This document shows positions 48,472-59,200 of a stretch of 64,000 bases of DNA, in pieces; position 1 is the first letter of the stretch; every line of letters starts with the position of its first letter. Source of the DNA: Basidiobolus meristosporus CBS 931.73 (taxonomy: Eukaryota > Basidiobolomycota > Basidiobolomycetes > Basidiobolales > Basidiobolaceae); NCBI GenBank assembly GCA_002104905.1, contig MCFE01000261.1, positions 1 to 64,000 on the forward strand, read 5' to 3'. The position numbers and the translations under genes were made by a program. The notes beneath the pieces were generated by a model, which ran no database searches, had not been told where the DNA came from, and was given only the letters and a program-made list of their open reading frames with translations.

Positions 48472-49274
48472 ATGCCAGGAGCTTTGTACTATTCGAAAAA
48501 GTGTAGCAGAATGCCATATCCAGAAGAGTTACATCAACAACAGGAGGAAATCAAACGCCTTTCCCGTCTTATCGTCTCTCACTATGCGAGGCTCCACCAA
48601 CTATATAAAAGGAGTGCTACCCATTCAGTATCCACAAAACCAACAACAGCAATAGGCTCTTGCTTATACGATCATCTCAGTTAGAGAACACTCCGATGTT
48701 TGTAACAACAAAGAACGCGCAGTTGTGCATGGGAATGCATCCTTCTTGGTGCGCTCCGCAATCTCAGGTTCCGTTGAAGAGCTGGGCGGTAATCCAGGAC
48801 AACCCTACTTTACGAGAAAGCCACATCCGCGTCTCGGAGACCCACGCAATCCCCCGGGTGTATGTCACCAAAAACCTACGTCAAATGGCCTCGATTCTAT
48901 TCAACAATCCCTTCTCCACCCAAACCCATTTGCACGTAGTCGACAGAAACGGAAAATCGGCAGAGTTTTGGGTCCATGATTTCTATTTCACTCAGGATAG
49001 CCGGGTGCTATGGGATTTACTGCGCAAGCCAACATCACCTCCTATCCAGCTTTCAAGTGGTCAGAACACCGCTGAGGTCAACCATGTCCACCTTAATGTT
49101 TCCTGCGTGGACTCGTTCGCACAGCTGCTTCGGTGGATCTATACGCGCGATGACGATGCATGGCTTCGGTCCTTAAACGAGGAGAACTTCGAGGCAGCTA
49201 TGGATTGCGTGGCCCTGCTAAGACTCAGTCAAGAGGCCTATTACGTACTGGCCCGTTTCTACGAGGCCATGTAG
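48472..49274 (+). CDS. Possible BTB/POZ-fold protein
   Basis: Exons 48472-48627 and 48681-49274 (53-nt intron GTATCC ... CATCTCAG) give 249 residues; a second ATG at 48511 (MPYPEELHQQQEEIKRLSRL) may be the true start. A short N-terminal helix precedes a globular region: HLHVVDRNGKSAEFWVHDFY, VLWDLLRKP, FAQLLRWIYTRDDDAW, NFEAAMDCVALLRLSQE. The strand-helix pattern with FWVHDFYF and the LLRWIYT helix resembles fungal BTB proteins, which often adapt substrates to Cul3. Similarity is structural impression only. It is the last gene before the retrotransposon region. Confidence 0.55.
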
Positions 49275-51199
49275 CAATTTGTTATTCGCTTATCTGGATA
49301 TTGCGAGAAGACAAAGAGTCCGATATCAGTTATATTGTAGTGATATGTAAATAAACATTCGTCAGTTAATTTCGCATGCACTTGCATCGGAGGAACATCG
49401 GCCATTTATCAAGTTTGTTGCTCTGGCCCTAGAAGCTGTAACACAAGTGTGACAATTTCCTCTCCGATAAAATCGCCATATACTAGCTCACATGGATTGA
49501 ATTGACTATCCCTCTTTTTGGTTGGGTGATACCGGATGTAGATAATGAACAAGGGTATTAGAGTAGATAATCATACAAAAAGAGCGAGAGATCAGGCAGT
49601 CACACATCTACCGAAGCTGTATGGAGTAACAGCCTTGACTTATGTGCAACTGCGGGTGAGTGTCCATTAGGCTGGCGCTGACTCACTCTTAACCGCTGAT
49701 ATCCAGTTCCCACTTGACTAATTTAGGGAACCAGGTAAATAATCAGGGGAATTGTTTGCTTTATGGAAAGTGTGAGATGGTATAAGGATCTGGATGTAGA
49801 ACCAGCGATAGCACCAGCGGCCAAGAATATACTTCTCTGAGTTGACTCATTGGTTTTGGTCGTATTGATCTTCTGGATATCCAAATATGCAGTAGAAGCT
49901 GTTGTAATGGTGAGTAGAGGGTATGACAAGAAAGGCCTAGCCTCTAGCCAAGTCTGTATCGATTTCGAAGTTCAAGGAACGATTGCCCAATGATTTTAAA
50001 CCTTCCAAGAATGGCAAGTTCGCTGAAAACCAAATTCCGCAACACTGCTGCCAGAGAGATCCCTAATATCCACAATTACCATGGGGTAGCAGGGTTTCCT
50101 CTTCGTCTTTGACGAGTTTTACCTAACGTGTTCCTAATCCTACCTAATGCAATCTTCATCAGGAATCTAAAGGAATCTGTGGTCTATAGAGTAAATATGG
50201 CAATAATGAGCAACCACCAGCGATGGTGTTCGGCTATATTTTCACCATTCAACCTCATCATGGAAAAAGAGTATTTCCATGACTGTGATGATACTTTAAG
50301 ATGATGTCTGAGCTTCTGGTATAGCCACTTGGCTGATGAAATTTACATGTACTTCGATCAAGTCGTAGATTCTTGTTGCTTCCACTGGCTGTTTAGAGTT
50401 CTGAAAGAGTTCTCTTGTATTTACTACCTCTATCATGTACTATTGAATACCGTGTAAGTGCCTTGAAGTGCATAGTGATGCCCCAAGAATAAGTTAGACC
50501 GCATATATCGATTCTCACAAATCGTGGTTTTAGCCTTTACAATGGTAGCCGATCAATACGTGTCAGAGTAAGCTACTTATAAATATACATTATATATTAT
50601 GATGGATTAGTGGAGTTCTAATTTGTCTCAGATGTATATATATCCTAAATCCTGAATATTTTGATCGAGGCCTGGAATTTGGATTTCATTGTGTTGCAAA
50701 AAAAATCCGAAATTTCAAGGTTTTCTCCAAAATCGTCAATATGCTACAAAATCAAGGAAGGAGGGTGACTAAAACCATCAAATGCTTCCAAAGTACCAGA
50801 CCTATCTCCACTAAGCCTCTGGTCAGCAATACTTATTCCATATATTTGGTGGTACTCTACTAATCATGCAGGCACTTTCACTTGCACACATAGATGGTAA
50901 GATACCTCTCCTTGAGTTACCTTGGATTACATAAATATCTCTATCTGCTGATCCCTTTGTGTTTACACCCAAATATTCCACTAACCTAGATAATTAGCTG
51001 ATAGTCAATAAGCATTGCTACTTCTTTCTCAAATTCTTTATGAGCTAATGCTGGATGTTTCCTTTAATTCCACAGGATTACTCCTTTACAGTTTAGCAAA
51101 GTGCACCCTCCAATGGATATTCTGTCTTCTGAGATTGTACCCTACCTACATCAGAGTATCCACCAAGCTTCTGTTTCCAGTTTGTTTGAGTATACTTTA
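49275..51199. other. Transition from gene region to retroelement region
   Basis: About 1.9 kb, increasingly AT-rich, with no ORF above 90 codons. It probably contains old transposon debris, but no diagnostic motif was found before the LTR at 51200. Confidence 0.35.
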
Positions 51200-51537
51200 T
51201 GCTGTAAGAGACTTAGTGATACTGGAAGTGAATGGTAGAATATGTAGATTATGTGGTTTTGACCAAATGATTGATTGAATGTGAGAATTGTACTTATAAA
51301 TTTACCAGGTTGTGGCAGTGCACATATGTAGAATATGCTTAGGAAGACCCCAAGAGCATGTGTGCAAAGCTTAGGGCTGTTCAAGCAGCTTTGAGATTTT
51401 TGCATGCCCTGGGTACTTGATATTTTTGCAAAGATATTGGATGCAAATATAATATGGAATTTGGCCAGAATTCTCATTGATTTGTAGACAACAGTCTAAG
51501 TGACTACATTTGGTCAGTATTTTGGTGTATCTACAGA
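51200..51537 (-). repeat. Degenerate LTR, copy 1 of the 348-bp family
   Basis: It begins TGCTGTAAGAGACTTAG and shares GTAGATTATGTGGTTTT, TTAGGGCTGTT and CTAAGTGACTA blocks, in order, with the LTRs at 55268 and 57057. It lies downstream, on the minus strand, of the copia RNase H remnant (51538-51861) and is therefore its likely 3' LTR. The right edge is approximate. Confidence 0.65.
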
Positions 51538-51861
51538 GCCTATTATACTCCTACTCTGTCATATACTTGTATTTACCAGTCCTAATTGTAATCCACAACT
51601 TTCAAATTTGCCTCTAACTAATGATTTTATCCAGATGTCTCTAATCATATGATCCAAAGGACAATAAATGAGTGAGCCAAGTACCTCATTATAGCTTCTT
51701 ATATGAAATGATATCCAATGCCCATGTGCTTAGCTCTAGCAAGAAAAGTTGAATTTCTACCTGATTGTATACAACCTTGATTATCTTCATATTTTGTGGT
51801 AAAATCTTCCTGACTTTAGCCCAAATCATCACACAGGCTTCATAGCTATATGGCTTCCTTT
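51538..51861 (-). mobile_element. Copia RNase H remnant, distal part (element A)
   Basis: Minus-strand translation gives YEDNQGCIQSG, then LARAKHMGIGYHF followed by a stop, the C-terminal part of a Ty1/copia RNase H. The proximal part (EAVYMAACEAAKEA) is at 55141-55205. The two halves are separated by the 3.28-kb insertion 51862-55140. The frame contains stops and is dead. Confidence 0.75.
51857..51861. repeat. Target-site duplication of element B, left copy
   Basis: CCTTT precedes the TGTTGC terminus and is repeated immediately after the ACAACA terminus at 55141-55145. Confidence 0.85.
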
Positions 51862-52209
51862 TGTTGCAATATTCTGAGGAGTATTGGAAGTGATGTGGAG
51901 AACTAGAGGATTTACATGTTATTCACTTGTAGATTTATTGAGCAAAAGTATGGTATTTATACTTTTGATAGAGTAGAGAGAACAAATGTGCAGAGTTTGT
52001 TAAGGAAGGTCCCAAGAGTATATGTGCAAGTTTGGGGTCTTTTGGACAACTTTGAGAAAAATAATAATCTGGGTACCTGACAATTTGGTGAAAGTATTCT
52101 AAGTAAATCCCAACAAGAAGTCTGGTCAGGAAAGAATGCTAGTCACAGTATAAGATCTATGTGACTAAGTTAGCATGAATATTTAGGTGACAACTCAATA
52201 ATTACAACA
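51862..52209 (-). repeat. 3' LTR of element B (minus orientation), 348 bp
   Basis: Terminal inverted TGTTG ... CAACA. Compared with the partner LTR at 54820 it has about 27 extra bases after GTATTGGAA and only scattered substitutions, so the insertion is younger than its surroundings. Confidence 0.88.
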
Positions 52210-52218
52210 CTCCCACTC
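52210..52218 (-). promoter_or_regulatory. Polypurine tract of element B
   Basis: On the minus strand GAGTGGGAG lies directly before the 3' LTR, the typical copia plus-strand primer form. Confidence 0.7.
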
Positions 52219-52536
52219 AACAAAATATTCATAAGTAATAAATACATATTGAGAGTGTGCAATCTGTAATAAGTGTATAAGGCTTGACTGTGTTGCATAC
52301 TAGACTAATATATTATCCAACAATATATGCATCTGTGTACAACTTAATTTAACAAGTAACTTGGAATTCAATGTGCATATCTACTTGGTAGTGTGCCTAA
52401 AAAATTGGAATGATCTGATCATAATACTAATCATCAACTTTGATCAGTTGTACAGACTTGAATAATAAGCTGAGTCTAATTGAAAGATTGTAATAATAAT
52501 ATATAGCCTCTGGGCTATCTAATGCCTCTTATTTGA

Positions 52537-52770
52537 GCAAAATTGACCCACTTTTGGTCAAGTTAAGGTTTTGTCATTTACAACAGATTTGGAGTTTCCT
52601 TATTTCCAGCCAACAGTCTAATCCATTTAGACAACTTCACTGTTTGTCCATATTAGGCTCAGGGACAGTTACTTCCATCATACAGATGCTATATAAGGTA
52701 AAAATAGTGACCTACTTTGGGTCAAGCTAAGGTTTTGTCATTTAAGCCTGATCCAGATTATCCTTGTTTC
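52537..52770. repeat. Direct repeat inside element B
   Basis: Two imperfect copies of about 70 bp (52537-52607 and 52698-52770) share TCAAG-TAAGGTTTTGTCATTTA and a following TTCCTT/TTGTTTCC. Function unknown. Confidence 0.6.
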
Positions 52771-54807
52771 CTGGCACTGTGGCACATATGATATGGCCAA
52801 AAAAGAAGGTTTTTGCTCAACTCTGAGCTGGGATGGCCTGCTCCCACTTGAACCATGTCTGCTTAGCAATTCAGATCCACAAAAATGATCTAGAATGGTC
52901 ATCTTTGTCTTCTTTAAGTAGCAATAACTTTCTTAGGACTGATTACTTCATTTGCAGTAGATTCAATGTCCATTTGCTTCATGATTTACCCAGTTTGGTT
53001 TTGGACAACACCATAGGTTGTTTGGTGGCTATTCTTAGAGTGCTTCTACTGATTTGGATTGATACAGCTGCTTTTGTCTTATCAGAATATACTTGTAGTA
53101 TAGAGATTGGCACTTTTTCAGAAGTGAGAATCTCTTTAACAAGGGCTTTGATTATCCTTATTCTCCTGATAGTTATTCTCAGCCTTGAGGTCAGTTTAAA
53201 AGGCTAACTGATCTTCTCAGTGTCTGCAGAATCCATAAAAACCATCTTGGTGGATCCTTGCACCTTTTTCTTTCAGCTCCAAAGACAGCAGATATCAAGA
53301 CTTCTGCATTAAATAATCTGATCCAATATGCACTACAATATCTGACAGATCCTGTTGAAGTTTCAAGGCTCATGTGGGATTTATGGCTTGAGACCTTTGT
53401 ACAAGAGGCTCCATAGAGTATATCTGCATTGCCAGATAGTCCAAATATGGCCTACATAGGTTTTGGCTCTATTTGGGAAGTACCCTAGTATGCAGTAGTA
53501 TTATTTTCCATTTTTTCTTCTTTTCTTTTTCTGCTGATGACCCAGGCATAATCCCTTTTGTGGGGTAGTTCTGGACTTCCTTGCAGGTGGGACCCCGGTG
53601 TTTTTGAGCACAAGAGTCTCCATGACATCATTGTTCCAGAATATCTGACTATTTGAGAGTGAAATAATCAAAATTGGCATCCACTCAAAACAGTCATAAC
53701 TTTTGATAGAGTTGACCAAATTTGATCAAATAAACTGTATTTCATAGCTAGCTTCATCAATAACTTGGTAGCAAATTCTAATATATTAGTATCTTGAGTT
53801 GTGGAGCTTGGTGGTGATTTGATCAATCAAAATTCATCTGATCTGATCCAGAGTAGTTAAATATCACCCAGTGTTTTCTCCCACTATAATAAATGATATA
53901 TATATAACAAGTATAAAGTACTATATTATCTTCTGAGTGGCTCTTAGCTGTGTACTGACCAACTGTTGCTTGGTTGTATACTCCAATCAGGCTTGCAATT
54001 ATATGCTTCACTCCTTTGGCTGGTGGTAAAATCTTCTTGAGTTAATTGTGCTAAATTTGTATAATACATTCTCCCACTGTTTTGAGACTTAAACAGAGTG
54101 ATAGCACATCTAACAGCTCCATATTTAGCTCCTGGTACACTGGTTTCAGTATCAAAACACTTGATACAATTATAGCATTCTTCCAATGGATTGTGTAGTA
54201 CAAATCTGTACTCCAGGTGGATATATATGTATTATATATCATTGGGATCCTTACAACTCAGGGAGCTTGTTTCTGAAATATTTTTCCATCAGTAGATAGT
54301 CTGGAATGGCAGTTAAAAGCTCTGGTATTTGCACTCTCAGCTGTATTTTGAGAGGCAACAGATTTGGTAAAATCTTCCTCCTGCAATCATTCAATGATGA
54401 TCTATTCTTTTTTGCAATTCAGGTTAATATCCTATCCAAAAGCTTGTCTAACAGTCAATTGAGGTCATATGAATACATATAGCAATATATTTCATTGTAT
54501 ATCTGGACCCTCAATTGCTGGAATTACACTATTTTCTTCAGTAGTGGCACAGTGCCAACATACTATATTTCTTGACATATTTACATGACAACTTGATAGA
54601 CTCTCCTTCATAACCAGCTTGAGTAGTTACTGAATGAGTCTTTTGAAGGCATGGCCTTCTTCTCCACAGCAATATCCTCATGAACATAGTCCTTGTAGCT
54701 GTGGTAGTCATCTTAAACTTTGGCAGGGCAATAGTGCAGAAAGTCATTCTCCAGACTAGCAGAAAAGGATCCATGGCAAAGTAGACACCAAGAGGACAGC
54801 AAGCTTG

Positions 54808-54819
54808 GGGCTCATAACC
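54808..54819 (-). promoter_or_regulatory. Primer-binding site of element B, half-tRNA type
   Basis: On the minus strand GGTTATGAGCCC begins the base after the 5' LTR. It is the exact complement of GGGCUCAUAACC, the anticodon stem-loop of fungal initiator tRNA-Met as I recall it. Priming from an internally cleaved initiator tRNA is known for Drosophila copia and yeast Ty5. Confidence 0.8.
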
Positions 54820-55140
54820 TGTTGCAATATTCTGAGGAGTATTGGAATGTTATTCACTTGTATATTTATTGAGGAAAAGTATGGTATTTATACTTTTGAT
54901 AGAGTAGAGAGAACAAATGTGCAGAGTTTGTTAAGAAAGGTCCCAAGAGTATGTGTGCAAGTTTGGGGTCTTTTGGGCAACTTTGAGAAAAATAATAATC
55001 TGGGTACCTGACAATTTGGTGAAAGTATTCTAAGTAAATCCCAACAAGAAGTCTGGTCAGGAAAGAATGCTAGTCACAGTATAAGATCTATGTGACTAAG
55101 TTAGCATGAATATTTTGGTGACAACTCAATAATTACAACA
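54820..55140 (-). repeat. 5' LTR of element B (minus orientation), 321 bp
   Basis: Near-identical to 51862-52209 except for a deletion of about 27 bp. Followed on the plus-strand right side by the second CCTTT. Confidence 0.88.
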
Positions 55141-55145
55141 CCTTT
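55141..55145. repeat. Target-site duplication of element B, right copy
   Basis: CCTTT, identical to 51857-51861. Confidence 0.85.
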
Positions 55146-55267
55146 GCTGCCTCACAGGCTGCCATATACACTGCCTCTGTGGCAGAGAGTACTGAAGTTG
55201 GTGGCTTTCTTTCTACTCACACCACTTGACACACCATCTTGCTGTGAGAAAAGTGGTATAGTGGTTC
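55141..55267 (-). mobile_element. Copia RNase H remnant, proximal part (element A)
   Basis: Minus strand encodes EAVYMAACEAAKEA, the conserved copia RNase H segment, preceded by KKAT in a shifted frame. It joins the distal half at 51861 when element B and one CCTTT are discounted. Confidence 0.75.
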
Positions 55268-55615
55268 TGGTAGTAGGAGTCTTGGAGATATTGGAAGTGA
55301 TTGGGAGAACAAGTAAATTATGTGGTTTTCATGTACTGATATATTGAATATATAAGTAGTATTTATACATTACATGTTCTTGGCAGAAAAGCATGTACAA
55401 TTTGCTTAGGAAGATCCCAAGAGTATTTGTGTAAAGTTTAGGGCTGTTTGGGCCACTATGATAACTTTTATGTTCTGGGTATCTTATGTTTTAGTGAAAA
55501 TAATTTAAGTAAATTCTTATAAGGAATTTGGTCAGTATTTTCTGAGATTTGTATTTAATAAACCAGGAAACTGGGCTGGGTGAATATCAAGGTGGAGTTG
55601 CAAATCTTCAAAGCA
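55268..55615 (-). repeat. Degenerate LTR, copy of the 348-bp family
   Basis: It starts TGGTAGTAGGAGTCTTGGAG and matches the LTR at 57057 through GATATTGGAAGTGATT, TTATGTGGTTTTCA, GGGCTGTTTGGGC and GGAATTTGGTCAGTATT. No clear 5-bp duplication. It lies just downstream (minus) of a copia RNase H C-terminus, so it is probably that element's 3' LTR. Confidence 0.7.
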
Positions 55616-55930
55616 CTCTTGCATGACTAAATTTTCACATTAGCTAATCCTAGCTGTGATCTGCAATAATAAATTTATATTTAGCTAATGGTTTGGTGAA
55701 TATGTCTGCAATCATTTCATCTGTAGAGCTGCAAGCTAAGTCAAGTGAGTTACTCTAAATGATGCCTGATATCTATGTTGTTGTATCCAAGATAAAAGTG
55801 AAATAATACTCTTGAATGAGTTAACTGAACCTAAGTGACAATTAAGTGCAGAATCTTAGAATTGTCAAGAGTGACAGAAGTATTAGCATAGAAGTTATGG
55901 TCTAGTATTGGTTTTGCATATAGTTAAGTT
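55616..55930 (-). mobile_element. Copia RNase H C-terminal remnant (element C)
   Basis: Minus strand reads SSTDEMIADIFTKPLA, the near-universal end of copia RNase H (consensus QLADIFTKPL), with an upstream DIRHH match before a stop. It is distinct from the copy at 51538, so at least two copia elements are stacked here. Confidence 0.7.
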
Positions 55931-56444
55931 GGGCTATAAAGGCAACAGAGTTGGTTTACTATACAGGCTAGGCATGGTGTTCTTGGGAATGCACAGAATT
56001 GTTGAATTCTTAATTTTGCTGAGGCAAAATTGTAATTTTGTTGAGACACACACTAAACCAAGAGGTTGAGTAATCATTATTTGAATTTTTCTGATCAAGT
56101 TGAATTAGTAAGTGCCAAGTGACTGGACTAATTGAAATCTGTTGGGGTGTTGATAGGTGCATAAGATAAATGAAAAATTGCATCATTAATCAGCTGATGT
56201 CTTGGCAACTACTAAGTGGTTGGATAGATCTCAGATGACTAATACTTTGGAAAGGCTTAGCAGATCAGTTGTGGATGTAATGACCACTTGAAAATTGATT
56301 AGGTGTAACAACTAAAAATCAACCCTGAGAAGTGATAAAATAAACCATAAGAGGGACTGGTTATATGGGTTAGGGCAAATCAGTTAGGTACTAGATTTTC
56401 TAACAAAGTGAAATTGGCTAAGTTTTAAATGTTGATGCACAACA

Positions 56445-57056
56445 TCACTTCCTCCCAGGAGAGGAGTTTTCTGATACCTTCTGGGTTCCCCTGTGGCTCC
56501 AATACTGATAAATGAAGGCAGCATCATCAAAGTTGGTGTAAAGATCCCAGGTGTTGTGTTTGGCATCATAACCTTTCCACATGACTAAATAATGGCAATT
56601 TGGTTCTTCTCCATCAAGGTCACCAATAGCTTCAACTTCATAGGATTCAGAAGTAACTGGGTCTTGAGATATAAGCTTGAGTGAAGAAGGTGGAAAGTAT
56701 TTGGGTAGCAGTGCTCCAGTATTGTCCTGAAGTACATAAGTTCCTCCAGTGGTAGATCTGAAAACTTTGAATGGGCCTTCATATTTAGAGTCAAGTTTAG
56801 ATTGGCAGATTGGGTTTAGTGTCATGACATATGACCCATCTGGGAAGCTGCTGTTCCTGTGTCTTGAGGCATACATTAAAGTCATCTTTTGCTGTGAGGC
56901 CTTACATCTGGCACTGATAGCAGGGTAGACAATGTTGGTAAGGTACTCAAGCCGGTTCTTTAGCTTATCTGTATTCAAACTTGCTAACTCTATATTCTGG
57001 TAATCCCCAAAGTGGTTGTATCTTCTTCCAAAAATCAAAGAAAATGGTGTTGATCC
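56445..57056 (-). pseudogene. Chromovirus integrase C-terminus with chromodomain
   Basis: The open frame covers the integrase tail (SQQKMTLMYASRHRN, DSKYEGPFKVFR) and a chromodomain: YEVEAIGDLDGEEPNCHYLV, then MWKGYDAKHNTWDLYTNF. The hydrophobic/aromatic cage positions (Y, W, W) are present. Known: chromodomains in such integrases steer insertion to chromatin marked by histone H3 lysine-9 methylation. Confidence 0.85.
57052..57056. repeat. Target-site duplication of the solo LTR, left copy
   Basis: GATCC, repeated at 57406-57410. Confidence 0.88.
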
Positions 57057-57405
57057 TGTTGTAAGAGTCTTGGAGATATTGGAAGTGATTTGGAGAACAA
57101 GTAGATTATGTGGTTTTCACTTAATGATTTATTGAATGTAAAAGTAGTATTTATACTTTTACCTGGTCTTGGCATTACAAACACGTAGAATAGGTTGAGG
57201 AAGGTTCCAAGAACATGTGTGCAAAGTTAGGGGCTGTTTGGGCAACTTTGAGAATTTTCATGTTCTGGGTACCTGGCATTTTGGTGAAAATATTCTAAGT
57301 AAATCCCAACAAGGAATTTGGTCAGTATTCTCTAAGATTTGAAGGTGATGATCTAAGTGACTAAGTTAGGTGAATATTTAGGTGGAAATACAAATTTTTA
57401 CAACA
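57057..57405 (-). repeat. Solo LTR, 349 bp, inserted in the chromovirus integrase
   Basis: Ends TGTTGTAA ... TTACAACA (perfect 8-bp inverted termini) flanked by GATCC on both sides. Same family as 51862, 54820, 55268 and 51200. No internal region remains, so it arose by LTR-LTR recombination. Discounting the LTR and one GATCC leaves the integrase reading frame continuous. Confidence 0.92.
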
Positions 57406-57410
57406 GATCC
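57406..57410. repeat. Target-site duplication of the solo LTR, right copy
   Basis: GATCC, identical to 57052-57056. Confidence 0.88.
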
Positions 57411-58030
57411 ATGTAGAGCAGCAATTTTGGTGTTGATAGTATACTGTATAGTAGGAATGTACTTGTCCCAATTCTTCTTGATACTTTGATAGATTTCCTG
57501 ATGATGCTCACTGAGGTCTGAACATGTCTTTCAGCAAATGCATTAGCTTTGGGATGATATGGGGTGACCAGACAGTGATCAATGGCACTATTCTGGCACA
57601 GGGATTTGATCACATGATTTACAAATTCTGTTCCATTACCCAATTGAATGACCTCAGGGAATTCAAAAAGGCAGAAGAGCTTGAATAGTGCCTGTGCAAT
57701 AGTGGCAGCATACTTCTCTGGGATAGCTTTGAGGAAGACAAAACATGTGCAGACATCCACTATTACAGAGAGATAGTGATTACCATCATCACTAGTGGTG
57801 AAAGGTCCAGCTAGATCAAATGCAATATGATCCATAGGAAGGCTTGCATTGATGGGACTCAACAGGTGAAATCCATGGTGGCTGATATTGTAAAGTTGAC
57901 ATTCTCTGCAAGACTTGACAATTTCCAGGCAGTCAGCTTTGATATTTGGCCAGTGATAACCATCAGAGTGTAGCTTCTTCATAAGTGTGTCAGCTCCAAA
58001 GTAGCCAAGTAAATGACTCCTCTGTATCAA
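57411..58030 (-). pseudogene. Chromovirus integrase, zinc-binding and catalytic core
   Basis: HLLGYFGADTLMKKL and SCRECQLYN make the HHCC zinc region. The core has MDHIAFDLAGPF (first Asp), EVIQLGNGTEFVN (second position, Gly-Asn instead of the usual Asp, so the DDE triad is broken) and HPKANAFAERHVQT (Glu). The frame is open over about 200 codons until the LTR. Confidence 0.85.
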
Positions 58031-58078
58031 TGTTTTTGTTTAATTAGCATATGGGATTTTCCAGGTTGTTAAATTCAG

Positions 58079-58420
58079 TTAAGGGATTATTTTGAAAGTT
58101 GTAGTGAGCTTACTGATTATGTCAGTAATCACATGTCCCTCCCAAGGTGAAGTTAGGAAAAGTCTTGAAAGGTGGTCAGGCAGGATGTTGAGGACTCCTG
58201 GGCAATGAATAACTGTATATTCATAATCAATTAGAGTATCAAGCCAGTTGGTGAGCATTGGAGTCAGAGTATTTTGAGTATGGATATAGAAAAGGACTTG
58301 GTGGTCTGTGTACAAGTAAAAGAGTTACCGCATAAGTACTGATGAAACTTCTTCAAGGCAAAGACTATGGCAAGTAGCTCCTTCTTGGTAGCAGAGTAGT
58401 TTCTCTCAGCAGGTTGTAGG
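58079..58420 (-). pseudogene. Chromovirus RNase H
   Basis: Minus strand gives ERNYSATKKELLAIVFALKK and, after a frame change, VYTDHQVLFYI then WLDTLIDYEYTVIHCPGVLN and DHLSRL. These are Ty3/gypsy RNase H blocks. At least one frameshift separates them (around 58318). Confidence 0.8.
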
Positions 58421-58590
58421 GATCTGGCTTAAAAAGAGATCCAGTGAGGTGGATTTTGGTCTTCATCCTGGTATAGGACAGCCCCTGACCCAATATTAGA
58501 TGCATCTATAGCAACAACAAAGGTCTTAGTAGAGTCTGGGTAGGATAGGGAGGGTGCTTGTGGGAGCAATTGGCAGAGTGACTCAACTGC

Positions 58591-59200
58591 TTAATCACGA
58601 GTCTTGTTCCAGGCAGAGGGAAGATCAGGACTATGGTGTAATGATTTCAAAGGGGCACTCAAAGAGGACATGAGAGGAATGTGTTCCCTGAAATAGCTGA
58701 ATACTCCAAGATAATGTTGGAGTTGCTTAGAGCTAGTGGGTTTTGGCCATTCAAGAATATTGACCAGTTTGAAAGGGTCAAGTTGGTGGCCATCTGAGGT
58801 GTATGGTGCATTCTTTAGTATTATGGCCATGACTCTCTAGAACTTGCTGGTAAGTGTCTTTAGGCCAAAGGGAGCTCCCTGAACATCCATTGCATATTAT
58901 TCCAAGTAAAGGCAGTCTTATGCTGATGATCAGGATGGATCTGGAATTGGTGATATGCATCCTTCAAGTCCAATTTGGAGAATACTTTTGTGCCTGATAG
59001 TGAGGAAAAGATATCCTGGACTCTTGGAATTGAAAATTTATCATCTTGGAGAAGTTTGTTCAGAGGTCTAGGGTCCAAACAGGGTCTCCTCAGAGTTAGA
59101 TTTCCATTTGCATCCTTATTGGGTGCAAGCATCAAAGGGCTGTTGAATGTTGTGTTGACAGGGGCTTGAGTAATAATTCCAGTATCAGCCCACTTTTGGA
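58591..59200 (-). pseudogene. Chromovirus reverse transcriptase lacking the YxDD segment
   Basis: LRRPCLDPRPLNKLLQDDKF, then FSKLDLKDAYHQFQIHPDHQ and KTAFTWNN are fingers/palm blocks, followed by APFGL in a shifted frame. The sequence then passes almost directly to SDGHQLDPFKLVNILEWPKP and LQHYLGVFSYFREHIP. The stretch that should carry FxxVYxDDIL and about 50 residues around it is missing. Confidence 0.82.

Larger units (their letters stand above)
51862..55140 (-). mobile_element. Full-length non-autonomous Ty1/copia-type LTR element (element B), 3.28 kb
   Basis: Bounded by two LTRs in the same orientation, 51862-52209 and 54820-55140, with near-identical sequence (TGTTGCAATATTCTGAGGAG at the plus-strand left ends, AATTACAACA at the right ends). 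Flanked by a perfect 5-bp duplication CCTTT. Read on the minus strand, the 5' LTR is followed at once by a primer-binding site and the 3' LTR is preceded by a purine tract. The 2.6-kb interior has many stops and no RT, integrase or RNase H that I can find, so it is non-autonomous or badly decayed. It interrupts copia RNase H of element A. Confidence 0.88.

Noticed and set aside
52833-53207. 124-codon plus-strand open frame in element B, hydrophobic C-terminus
   Set aside because: It runs against the orientation fixed by PBS and PPT, has no domain, and is probably chance in AT-rich DNA.
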